This document shows, piece after piece, positions 22,792 to 32,594 of a stretch of 64,000 nt of DNA. The stretch comes from Arthrobotrys musiformis (Eukaryota > Ascomycota > Orbiliomycetes > Orbiliales > Orbiliaceae). The notes below the pieces were generated by a model, which was given only the letters and a program-made list of their open reading frames with translations, was not told the origin of the DNA and searched no databases. The translations under genes and the position numbers were made by a program. Each line of letters begins with the position of its first letter. The stretch's first letter is position 1. The stretch spans positions 372,001 to 436,000 of the forward strand of contig JAVHJL010000012.1 in the NCBI GenBank assembly GCA_036971715.1. Reading direction: 5' to 3'.

Positions 22792-23745
22792 TTGCCTCGC
22801 TTCGCAGGGGTTAATTTGGTTACGAACTCTTCCTTGTCGTGTATGTCTTGAAGGCTGTACCTAATTCGTCAAGTGCCACCCAACGCAACTCAGATATTCA
22901 CATATTCAAATCGTGTGACTGGAAATGTGTAAATTAATGCATGCACGTCGTACGAAGTAGAAGATGTATTGATTGAATTTTCAGGCTATCTTATGCACCA
23001 GATGACACCAATATGCAGGCATCTGCAGCTAGATCACACCAACTTGGCCTCAACTCCGATCTTGATTTCAACTCAGTGTATGTATGTGTACCTAGGTATG
23101 TATGTACATGCAAGATTTTCGGCAATTTCCATTCTGTTATTGTCAAATCAGCTGTCCATCTGCCATTGGCCGGCATGCAGCACGGCTCACACTCTGTATA
23201 CGAGAATACAAGGACCAGCTTTGTTAATTGCATATTGGTGGCTCTTCACCCTTGCTTATGATGTGACAATTCAGTCCCTTCCAGTCGAGACACATTGTGG
23301 TGTGGATGGGCAAGTTTCCGCGGCCCCCTTTCTTAGACTTTGTTTTCCTCTCAAGTCTCGGCACAAGCACTCTCGAAGCTCACACTTTGGGTTGGGGCGC
23401 CGGCCACTAAGGCTTTTTGGTTTCGAGGCCAGAGGGAGGGAGTAACTGCTCAGAATCCAACATAGTCCAACACATATCGATCTATACACCTCGAGGAATT
23501 CACATCTTGAAATATCAATCGTGCGATGTGATGTATACGCAGGACCCTTTGAATGTTAATGGCCACATAAGGGCACATAAGGGCAAAAAGCGAAGCTCCT
23601 CGGAGATAAATAATCGGATTTCTATATTTATGTCTGTTTCTGACTCTGCCTTGGCAATAAAACTGTGAGCTGTACATATATAGAGAAGGCGAAATACAGA
23701 GCTGAGATCGATCGTTAAAAAGGAAAAGGAGTCTCTCTATGTACG
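22792..23745. other. Intergenic, no supported gene
   Basis: Overlapping frames of 60-158 codons occur on both strands at 22969-23489, but none has splice context or homology. It contains a TGTATGTATGT-like microsatellite near 23077-23106. Confidence 0.5.
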
Positions 23746-25562
23746 CTATTCCGATCGTACAATAGGGAAAGACTTTTCGAGCCGCACTTTCAGTCCATAC
23801 AAGGGAGCCCCATGCATGGGACCAGCGAGGCCTCTACACAGACCCGTTTTGCAAATCACCCCGACCCTGATCTCATAGAAAGAAACGATGATTGTGGGCT
23901 TGCATATGCAAACAGCACTCTCTTCACTTCTTTTTCCCTCAATGAATGTCATGTACTCTCTCAGAACTTTATCATATTGCGCAGTTTCAATTTTTGTAGC
24001 ACAGATTTCGTCCCAAAGGCCGCTAGGGCGAAGAATTCGTTGGTATCTGTCGGCTTCACTTGGCTCCAGGGTCTTTAGAAGGTAGTGCTCGCCCGAGTAT
24101 TGGGAAAAGTCTAAGCCCCAATTGAATTCAGATTGTCCCAAAAAGGTATCTGGGTATGCAGGAGGGTGCACAGATGCTAGAAGCATATTTGATAACTAGA
24201 TTTATTAGTACTTGCATTTGGGCCTTTGGGGCTGCTGGGGTCGCTTACACTGAGCCTCGGGCTTTGGTTTAGTAACGGACTCTTAACCAGCTCGATGAGA
24301 GACCTCGCCATTGATACCTTTTTCTCATCTTCAGGCGAGTGCCGAATGAAAAGTTCGAGTTTCTTCACAATCGAACCACTGTTTTGCTGTGCGGAGATCT
24401 GTAAGATAGCTATGAGCAACGCCATGGGGCCTTTACCCCATGTCATATATTCGGACTCCAGACGGTCTAATTGGATTTCGGCCAGATAAAACTGCCTGGC
24501 ATCAGGAGGTATATTATTGGTTGTTACGGCCTGTTTAGCGCAACAAACCCTCAGGTTATATCGAATTATGGCTTCGAGATATGGCAAAAGCCTTTCGAGG
24601 TTCGCTCCCTGCCAATAGCATACCATCTGGGCTCTCTTGATGACTTCCAAAGCTCCTCTGTAGTTAAATAAGGCACTACGAAAGTTATTCTTTTTAGAGA
24701 GGAGGTTCCCTGTATTGAAGAGGTGGGTCCCCAAGGTCAAGAACTCGAGGCGGTGGCCAGTCCGCCAAAATACTCTGGCGGTATCGGATGACTCATCAGA
24801 GGTTTTGGGTCCTTCCCGTGTTTCCCACTGAAGGGTGACAATATCTTGATGCATCGGAATGGTCGAAACGACAAATTTTAGCTCCCTATGATAGTGAGCG
24901 AGGCTATCGTGGGGATTATGGATGTCATATTTGAAGCCGTAACGGAAGACAAGTTGCATGTTGGACGCGATTTCAGAGGTTATTGAGCCTCTATAGCTGC
25001 CTAATTTACATATTTTAGTAACGATCGAGAAATATGTTTGGACAGAACCTGATACGAACTGCGTATAGTTTCGATCATGGCGGCCACAATCTTAACATTG
25101 TTTATTCCGATAACAACGAATGTACGGTTTTCGTGCTGTTGGAACTCGGAATCGGCCTCGGGGTGGTGTGTCATGATATCTATCCGAAGGGGTATATGCG
25201 ACAGGAGCATTTCCGACCGTGTACCCTCGGCGCAATAGGCCGGGAAATGATACAATTTGCATTTACCATCGCTTCTCCTTTGTTGACGGAATATAGACGA
25301 CAGTAGGCACCGGCAAGCTGTGAAAACTATCGAGGAGCCGAGTAATAGACGAAAGTCCGAGAGAGCTTCATCACGGATCCTGTGGTTGATCGATAGAATG
25401 CTGGCATCGTGGCTCCGTTGGCGAAGTTTGCCGCAGGTGTCAATCGGGTGGTCGAACAACGCTTCGAAGGATGTTACTAAGGAATACTTGTATATATATT
25501 TTGGACCGTAACTCTCTTGGTAGCCTGAGGAAAGGAAATGTCTTTTCTCTGGTATTTGGCAT
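23746..25562 (-). CDS. LPxEL-type (2EXR/F-box-like) hypothetical protein, three exons, N-terminal frameshift
   Basis: ATG 25562 gives MPNTREKTFPFLRLPREL then RSKIYI, the LPxELRxKIY signature common at the N-terminus of fungal 2EXR/F-box-like proteins. The frame shifts near 25485 beside an (AT)n run; the next frame continues FEALFDHP and ILSINHRIRDEALSDF, as expected for the family. Intron 1 25055-24991 (65 nt, TTACTAA branch) and intron 2 24248-24196 (53 nt, GTAAGC donor, CTAAT branch) keep phase. Exon 2 reads LVFRYGFKYDIHN and a helical, TPR-like region (NTGNLLSKKNNFRSALFNY). The stop is TAG 23746. Loss of one TA unit would explain the frameshift. Role unknown; such proteins are often expanded families. 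Confidence 0.65.
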
Positions 25563-26299
25563 TTTGGCGCCTATTTTGGTAACGGGGTGTTGGCAGGGAT
25601 CGATTTCGACGAGTGGTAGGAATTGGAGAATCTTTGTGTTAGGGCAGATCCGGAGGACTCGCGGGGCTCTTAAAGGTCTGGAAATTTACCTAACCAATCA
25701 CTAGCCTGAAAGGTACACACTTTCCCCAGCCTCGAGACCATACCTTCCCTCGCATTAACAAGTATCTACTTCTGCACCCGAACGTGAGTACAAGATCTAC
25801 GACGAGATTTCACCGTGGACGATCTACGCTTCACATAATTCTAAGCAAAAAATCTATAAATCCATTCAAGCTTGGATACCTAGTTATATAGCTGGGACTC
25901 AGTTATATACGAGGCCCAACACCGATAGTCATCTAGGGGGAGTCGACGTGTCGGAGCAGCTTCCGTAGCCTTTTACACGAAGCCAGAAGTGCCATCACCA
26001 CGATGGCATTCCAGGAAACGGGCAAACGGTTACGAACCCCGCTACGACACATCCACTCCCAATCAAAACCATCTCCAAGCCACCACAATTACAGGTTGGT
26101 CGTCAGAATATATGAGGAATTTCAGTCTGAAATAAAAGATATGGCTGACCCATTATATTCTGGGAGAATAGGTATTAGTCGCTTCATTCGGGCCTTGTTA
26201 CGACATGAACTCGAAACCCACTCATCAAATTTAACGGGCGCATCTACGTTCCCCATAAGCATTATGGTATTGCGAGGATTAAGGATATTTCATACCTTA
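25563..26299. other. Intergenic, no supported gene
   Basis: A plus-strand frame from 26003 to 26536 is antisense to the real two-exon minus-strand gene at its 3' half and is rejected. Nothing else seen. Confidence 0.5.
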
Positions 26300-27197
26300 T
26301 CAAAGCCGCTTTCCTTGTGTTCGGGTCAGGACAAGGGTCGATGGCTGGGCAAAAGCGGCATTGATCGACTCTTTATCGCTTTGTCCTTTGTTCCATGTAA
26401 CACGAACGCCTGCGGTAGTTTCGCTCGCGTGGGCCCGATACTTCACGATCAATGTTGGCAGTTGGTCAGGCGGAATCGTAGCAGAGTCGGGTCGACACGT
26501 ATGGCCATCTTCGTGGCTGACTGCTATTACGACTAGGTCAGAGTTTATTTGAAGCTGTGGGAAGGGCAGTGCGATAGTCGATAACATAGCGGCACTTACG
26601 CATTTGGTCTTGTTGGCTCCTTGATCTTTGCTTTGCCATGTCTGGTGTGGTCTGCTGTGGGCTTGTAGGATCGATGGCTTGTACTTTTTGCTCTGTGATG
26701 TGTTGTTGGATTCTAGTCAAAGCCAGATCCGGTTGGCCTATGTTTTGGAGAGGTTCTCTTGATGAAAAGTGCGGATTCACCACATCTTTATAGACAACCG
26801 GTGCCATTGATGGACGTGGGAACAAGTCCACAGCTCTTAGGTCAAATTTGGTATTTTCAGTTGGGGTGTTTGGGATGGTAGGCTGTGGGGCTCTTGGTAG
26901 CGGCTTCTCTTTAGGATTGACCGATAATTGCTGAGGAGTATCTTTGACCGGATACTCTGGTGAAGGAGACTGTGAATGCCGGGATGTTACTGCAGATGCA
27001 GCCTCAGACATGCATTCTCGCGCTGAAGTTTGCGTTTGCGTTTGCGTTTGCGTTTGAATCTGCGTTTGAATCTGGGCTGGCTGTTTGGAAATGGATCTAT
27101 TTATTCTTTTTGAACGGTTCAAGATTCGAATATCGCAAATATTGTAGAATCGATCCATAAAATTCCGAAGCCAATGCGGCATACGTGAGAAAGCCAT
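26300..27197 (-). CDS. Hypothetical protein with (QT)n repeat, two exons, 273 aa
   Basis: ATG 27197 (MAFSRMPHWLRNFMDRFYN). Residues about 40-58 are an IQTQ/TQTQ repeat encoded by GTTTGC-type hexamers at 27015-27065. A Pro-rich middle follows (PEYPVKDTPQQLSV, EKPLPRAPQPTIPN). Exon 1 ends at 26600 (GTAAGT donor). The intron is 26599-26524 (76 nt, CTGAC branch, AATAG acceptor). Exon 2 reads VSHEDGHTCRPDSATIPPDQ and ends TLVLTRTQGKRL with TGA. The two phases fit. No catalytic domain; the Pro-rich middle could be a docking region (inference). Confidence 0.65.
27011..27065 (+). repeat. GCGTTT hexanucleotide-type tandem repeat, in-frame with the gene
   Basis: Four GTTTGC units plus degenerate GTTTGAATCT copies. 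The unit length is a multiple of three, so copy-number change would keep the reading frame of the minus-strand gene. Confidence 0.85.
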
Positions 27198-27849
27198 GAT
27201 GGTTCCAACAGTGTTTATGACGCTGATGGTGATGATAAGATGTTGACTCGACTACGAAGATGGAGCCAGAAAGTGTACTAACCAGGCCTATCCCTCAGAT
27301 TATAAGACATCGTATCGATTCATGGAACACGGCATATGTAGGCTACGGCTCAGAAATCAACTGATCCCACACGGCCATAGCAAAAAAAGTCGCCGAGTAG
27401 CCCTTGCTGTAAAAGAAAATCCAAAGGTGCCGATAACGTAGTATATTGTTGATTTGAGGTTGTCTGGATGTGGGGGAGGCGTCCTAGTTTACATCCCCTG
27501 CGCTCGGTCTGGCCCTTGAATCCGGCTTGAGAGGATGATTTGCTTTTCCCCCGCAGCTGCTACAACCCCCCCTAGTGTAGGGATAATGGAAGTGGTGGAG
27601 TTGATTCGCATTCTTGATTCTCGCCATGGGCTAGAGTCCGTGGAGGTTAACTAGGGTCCCCTGCCTTTCGTTCCAAGGTACTTGTACGTGTACATAGGTA
27701 CTTACAACCAACGAAGTGCTAGGTACTCTGCATGGTTGTCACGCCAAGACCGATACATGCAACAACCACAAAAAGGTCAGCTGCAATTGCGGGGCTGAGG
27801 GATAAAAAACATCGAACGTACCGCTTCCAGACCACGAACGAATCGAGCA
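27198..27849. other. Intergenic between divergent genes
   Basis: No supported gene. A minus-strand frame at 27719-27928 overlaps the start of the plus-strand gene and is rejected. Confidence 0.55.
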
Positions 27850-28675
27850 ATGTCCGCCGCTCCAGCGCACCATGAATCAGAATCCGGTCCATCGAGTACT
27901 CAACTGCAGCGGCCGCCTCGTATTCCAAAACCGAAAACGTTTAAACACAGCCTTTCACAAGCTGTAGTTCAACAAGCTTTTGAAATAGACTACTACACAC
28001 AGAGAACAAACAGTTGGAGAGACCACAAGATAGCTGAAGTCGTTCAAGTTTTCAGAGTAAGCGATATAGTTTGTTATCTTCTTGTCCCGTCTCCAGACTC
28101 CTCAACTTATTTCTTATCAACCTAAGTGTCTTTGTGTATAGCTAACAGAGCAGATTTAGAAGTGTTGTGAAGAACCAATTTTAGAACACAAAGATGAATT
28201 CGAGCTTGTTATAAGAGGGTTTAAACATCAAAGTGAAAATTTAAAAAATAAAATCTACGATAAATTTGTTGATAATATTCATTCTAGTGAAATTAGTCTG
28301 GAATTTCGGAAACTATTACTAGATATGGTTGAATCAACAAGTGAAGATAGATGGCTGTTCATCTGGCTTGTAGGATCGGTGATGAAAGGCTGGCGGGGAA
28401 CGGCATCGTTATCGGATCAGGATAAGTTGGCCAAACCAAGAAATTTGCCACGGGTTGAAAGGAAAGGCCCCCTGGGTATTGATGATCGTAAGTAGGGATT
28501 GTTTTTGTGCTTTGTTGCGGGTGGGAACTAGTCTTGTTCCAGACGCCGGCAGGCCACAGCTGACGGTGCGTATTGAAAAAGTTCTTAATTGATATTAGGT
28601 CGGGTTACATGCCATTTCTGTGGGCGGAGAAAGCCATGGCTGGATATCTCGGGTTTGCGAATTTGGTTTTGTTAA
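27850..28675 (+). CDS. Hypothetical protein with C-terminal CxxC, three exons, 203 aa
   Basis: Exons 27850-28056, 28160-28487 and 28599-28675 join in phase (donors GTAAGC and GTAAGT; CTAAC branch before acceptor 1). Exon 1 reads MSAAPAHHESESG and then SQAVVQQAFEIDYYTQR. Exon 2 encodes CCEEPILEHKDEFELVIRGF, LEFRKLLLDMVES and WLFIWLVGSVMKGWRG. Exon 3 gives RVTCHFCGRRKPWL and ends in TAA. If the second intron is not spliced, translation stops at TAG 28493-28495. CHFCG may bind zinc; function unknown. No internal break, so this is a useful intact neighbour for comparing with the TAG-interrupted genes. Confidence 0.65.
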
Positions 28676-28676
28676 A

Positions 28677-29464
28677 TTAATTAAGCCCTCCCTTTTTGTA
28701 TACCATGAAACTGGAGCTCGGGAGTGGCACGGATGAGCTTGGTCTCGTACCCAGACCGCACAAAGAGTGACCGGATGAGCTCATTAACATATTCGCTAGC
28801 AGAATTTGCGAAACCTGCCCAAGGCCTGTAGGGCGGTCGCGATTATACGATAATACGGCCCCCGCCCCAAATACGTTTCCAGACCCACCATTGCCCTCCA
28901 TTAGCCCATGAAACCACTCTGACATACCTCAGTCCTATTCAGATGCTCCAGGCACCCCTGGTTGACTGTCGCTTTCTTTGCCCAATTTATAAATGTATAT
29001 CAGAGTACCCGCAAAGGCTTGTGGGAGTAATGTACACTGGCAATCTTTCCACGCGGGCGATTCTTTAATATTATCGCTAATCTTAGCCATATTAGCCAAA
29101 CTTCTATCGGTGAGATCAAGTTCCGTTGATAGTTCCTTAACGACGTTCTAGGAATTTCTTAGCGTTTGAAAATCTGTACCGGGCCGTGCACTTTTCCTTC
29201 ACTTACAATAAGATTATTCCATTTACTTTCCCTCACATCTCTGGGGTTTTTAGATATCCCAACCTTTCTTGTAGTTCTGAGACTGTAAGCTCATCAGGAA
29301 TTTTTTGGGTAGTGAAAATAAAGTGCTTCCTCGTATGTTTCGCCCTCGTTTTGTATACTGCATATAACTTTCGCGGGAGTTTCTTCTTTCTTGAGTATTT
29401 CGGCAGTTTGCAGGTCTGAGTGGCCTGAGCATTTAACGATTCCATTTGCGCTTGGAAAAGACAT
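28677..29464 (-). CDS. Hypothetical multi-exon gene with an A6 frameshift
   Basis: ATG 29464 gives MSFPSANGIVKCSGHSDLQT and QNEGETYEEALYFHYPK. A run of six A then shifts the frame; with the next frame it reads IPDELTVSELQERLGYLKTP. A further exon, after a CCTAG acceptor near 29148, encodes VVKELSTELDLTDRSLANMA and DCQCTLLPQAFAGTLIYIYK. A last one, after CCCTACAG near 28815, encodes PWAGFANSASEYVNELIRSL and RATPELQFHGIQKGRA with TAA 28677. The middle junctions are not resolved (GAA-TAG-GAC-TGA occurs before the GTATGT donor at 28927-28922). Family unknown. One extra A in a homopolymer is also a typical assembly error. Confidence 0.45.
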
Positions 29465-30584
29465 GGAGGATTGTATGTCGGTGTCGGAATGAGTTATGTT
29501 ACCTGGTACAGCTTTGCTCCTTTGGCTATTGAAGCCCTTGAAGCCTGCGCCTGCGGATGTGTGACGGAGACTTATTGAAATAGCTGGGGTTGGTTTGTGC
29601 CATAAATAGCACGAATTAGCAAGACCGAAAGCTGTTCCCTAGTCACCTGCGTTACTGTCGTCATCTTTTTGCCATCATCTGCTTGGCATGCGCAATCTGT
29701 CGCTTTAGTTGACTAAGTTTATAAATACGCTTTATATTTTTACGGCGTTACGTAAGTATTTTGAACGTGGCCCTTGTATGCGTCTTCAGATACGGAGTTA
29801 CTGGATAACTCCGTCGTGGAATCAGTGCAACGAGGGGTGCTGATGCAGCTAAGAGGTTCTATGTGTCCTGGATTCGAGGCTATATGTGTCCCAAGCATTA
29901 CATTGCATTTATGCACACTTCTCAACCCAGTCAACATTCTCTATGGTGCCACAAGAGAAAGTCGAGCGACAGTTATTAGCAACAATGCTCCCATTGGCAT
30001 GGTGGTGTTTGCACACAGCTACCGCAAAACCAAGCCAAGCTAAGGAGATGTTGCGGGATTCGGGAGGGTAGCTCGCAGAAGCCAGACCGTTAGGGCTACA
30101 ATAACCTGACCTGAAGCGTCCAGATAATCTTTGATATATTGACACTTACTCACCTACTACCTTGAAATACGCAGGTTCCTCTCATACAACGTACCACAGT
30201 ACTGCAGTCCCTATTGGGCAATACATCTCGGTCTCGGCTGTTATTAAAACCCAGGCATAAACTCATATGCGACATGACGATGGTGGAAAACGCGAAGCCA
30301 ATGCAAACGGGGCACATGCGAGGTCGCGCAGCGCAAGTATCCCTTCTAGTATAGCGAACCTCTACGATACAGGTGCCTAGGGTGCGACCTAAACCTTGCG
30401 ACGAATGATAACCAGGCTGTCAATCGTATTAACGTCGAAAGAATTAGAATTGTGGCTATTTAAGGACAACTGGAGAACGACTTGACTTCTGGAGTTGCAA
30501 GCAATCCTTCCTACCAACATCACACCGATCTACAAACCGAGAACTTCCCTCCCTTCTCTCGATCCATTTCCGAGAACCATTTAC
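29465..30584. other. Intergenic, no supported gene
   Basis: Opposite-strand frames at 29740-30145 overlap each other and lack any supporting context. Nothing else seen. Confidence 0.5.
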
Positions 30585-31031
30585 ATGGAATCAAAGACTC
30601 CAAAACCTATCGCAAAGGGCCATAGGAGAGTAGACTCCAGGACTCTCCCTGACGATGAAATGAAAATTGTCCTTTAGCCGCAATGGGGTCGACGTTCGGG
30701 TCCCCGCCGCTAGATATCAACCGAGGACCCCGCCCTTGAAGCCTTCACGAAACCACCACAATAGATAACCTCGGTAGCGCAAACGTTATCCTCCAGTATA
30801 CGTACTGTACCCTCGAATTTGGTTGACGAATCGTATGACGAATCGCACGACGGCAAACGCGAGAGGAGGTACGATATTTCCGGCAGATCGGATCACGAGG
30901 AGGGGGAAGACTCCGAGCTATCAGAGGATGCCTATATCCGGGATTTTGCCCGTAAATATATTGAGAGTCTGGACCGCCCCTACCCAGGCTTGGGCCGTTC
31001 AAGCTCCAAGGTTGCATTGCCCCAGAGTTGA
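30585..31031 (+). CDS. Acidic hypothetical protein interrupted by three in-frame TAGs
   Basis: From ATG 30585 (MESKTPKPIAKGHRRVDSR) one frame of 149 codons reaches TGA 31029-31031. The only interruptions are TAG at 30675-30677, 30711-30713 and 30762-30764. Between them are ISTEDPALEAFTKPPQ and ITSVAQTLSSSIRTVPSNLV. After them come a strongly charged stretch (DESYDESHDGKRERRYD) and EGEDSELSEDAYIRDFARKY. Composition is protein-like on both sides of every TAG and no good GT donor removes them. Probably an intrinsically disordered protein; function unknown. It is the clearest multi-TAG case in the window, with no TAA or TGA inside. Confidence 0.55.
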
Positions 31032-31667
31032 GTTGAGCCTTCTTCAAGTAATCGTGGATAGCTCGACGACCGAAAAAAAAATCTCTTTGCTCGTCTCCCT
31101 TAGGTTCTCAGCGATCATATACACATCCATCTGTTATTCTAGCTTATTTAGCATCTATATACATGTAACTATGTGAAGTTTGTGGGACCTTGCGAGGTTT
31201 GTCTGCTGTAGCCAATTCGTAGTCAATTCGTGGGCCAGAGATGCGAAACTCTGATAAAGTCGAAAAGTCTAGCTATGGTGTGTAGCAGTTGGTGTTGTGG
31301 TGGTCGCCTATAAAGCATGGCTTCCATATAGCATACCCGCCAGCGAAGTTTCGAAAGTGAGAGGAGGATAAAACAAATCCAGGGATCCTAGAGACCACAA
31401 CCATTCCAGTCAGGTCAATTCTAGACCACCGCATATTGGACCCTCGCCCGCTTTTGAATTGCCAATCTCCCATTCTTGGTGCGGGTCGTGAGTAAACCGA
31501 TGCTGCAACTAGTCCCTTGCGCAGTCCTGAGGGCAGTGAAGAGCCCACAATCGCATGCACGTAGTCCAAGCCAGAACTCGTTCGAACTTTCACACCCTTT
31601 CACGCCCTTTCGAAATTTCTATCTCGCCGTGGATACTCGTTTCTATACCCATCTAATTAGCTTCACT
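31032..31667. other. Intergenic with an unassigned minus-strand frame
   Basis: A minus-strand frame at 31273-31593 (about 106 codons, includes GRGSNMRWSRIDLTGMVVVS) has coding-like composition but no ATG and no recognised domain. Otherwise nothing supported. Confidence 0.35.
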
Positions 31668-32366
31668 ATGTTCCTAAGGAGGCTACGCTTTGGCGGCCCG
31701 GCAAATGGGACAACGGCTATCAAGGCTGGCGGACGCCAGGCCAAAAGTATAACACACCAAGATATCCCAAATAAGCCGGGGCACTCAATTTCAACGAACA
31801 TCGACACTTCAAGCCAGATCAAGAATACCGTTTTTTCGAGCCGTCTCATTTAGAGGGATCGTATCTACATCACGATCGCATCCGCACAGCTTTGGGGATG
31901 CCAATCAAAGATGTCCATTATGAAGTTATATTGGCAAATTATCCTGGTTGGCCTACAGACGCTTCTCCCGATGCATCTTGGGCCGAAGTTACGGTACGAG
32001 CGCAGTTGGCCATATCCTGGGAACGAGACTACCATATCCCAACTATATTCTGATTATTTTGCTAATTCAATAAGTAGAAAATTATCAAAGAAAGCTTTGA
32101 GATTTTTTGTGAAGGTACATTCCAAGATGGAAAACCTCTTCAATGGTCACTATCGCCTCAAAACGATCGATGGTCCTCTCAATCGCCAGTACTTCAAAAA
32201 CATATTGTCGGCGCTGCGGGCGCGGAAATACAGTGCGATTGCAGATAGGTTGAGTAGATGTCATGAAGATTGGGTTATTAAAGATCTATTAGACCAAAGG
32301 GTAAGGTCGGAGAGAAAGAAAAAAAGAGAGAAGACAAAGGCGGCTGCCAGAGATACCCCGCAATAA
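31668..32366 (+). pseudogene. Hypothetical gene with one intron and two apparent frameshifts
   Basis: ATG 31668 (MFLRRLRFGGPANGTTAIKA) opens one frame. From about 31770 the second frame is clearly coding (FKPDQEYRFFEPSHLEG, DVHYEVILANYPGWPTD, DASWAEVT). An intron 31994-32077 (GTACGA...TAG, GCTAAT branch) keeps that frame (KIIKESFEIFCEGTFQDGKP). Near 32190, at a GATCGATGG motif, the frame shifts again to RQYFKNILSALRARKYSAIA and WVIKDLLDQRVRSERKKKRE, ending TAA. Both shifts are single-base type. A short basic C-terminus after an SxxL helix suggests a conserved fungal family I cannot name. Either a pseudogene or an indel-rich assembly. Confidence 0.5.
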
Positions 32367-32594
32367 ATTGGTATCTCTGAAACCGAAACCCGTTAGTTTA
32401 TAGCGATAGACGACATTCAGGAAACACACCCCTATTTGACACCTCGGCTCTTTTTTGTAGTTTTTTTCGCGGCCTATATGGACAGTAAATATTCTATATT
32501 CGTCTCGTACCCAGACCTGGGAGATTCTATATGCTAATATCAGGACCTTGAACTACTTACTCTGCGCCGAATCCGCCGAATGGGCGTCAGTTGC

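Noticed and set aside
26003..26536. Plus-strand frame of 177 codons
   Set aside because: Its 3' part is antisense to a two-exon minus-strand gene with matching splice phases and better composition.
28486..28495. TAG at 28493 as another premature stop
   Set aside because: It lies inside a canonical intron (GTAAGT donor at 28488) that rejoins in phase.
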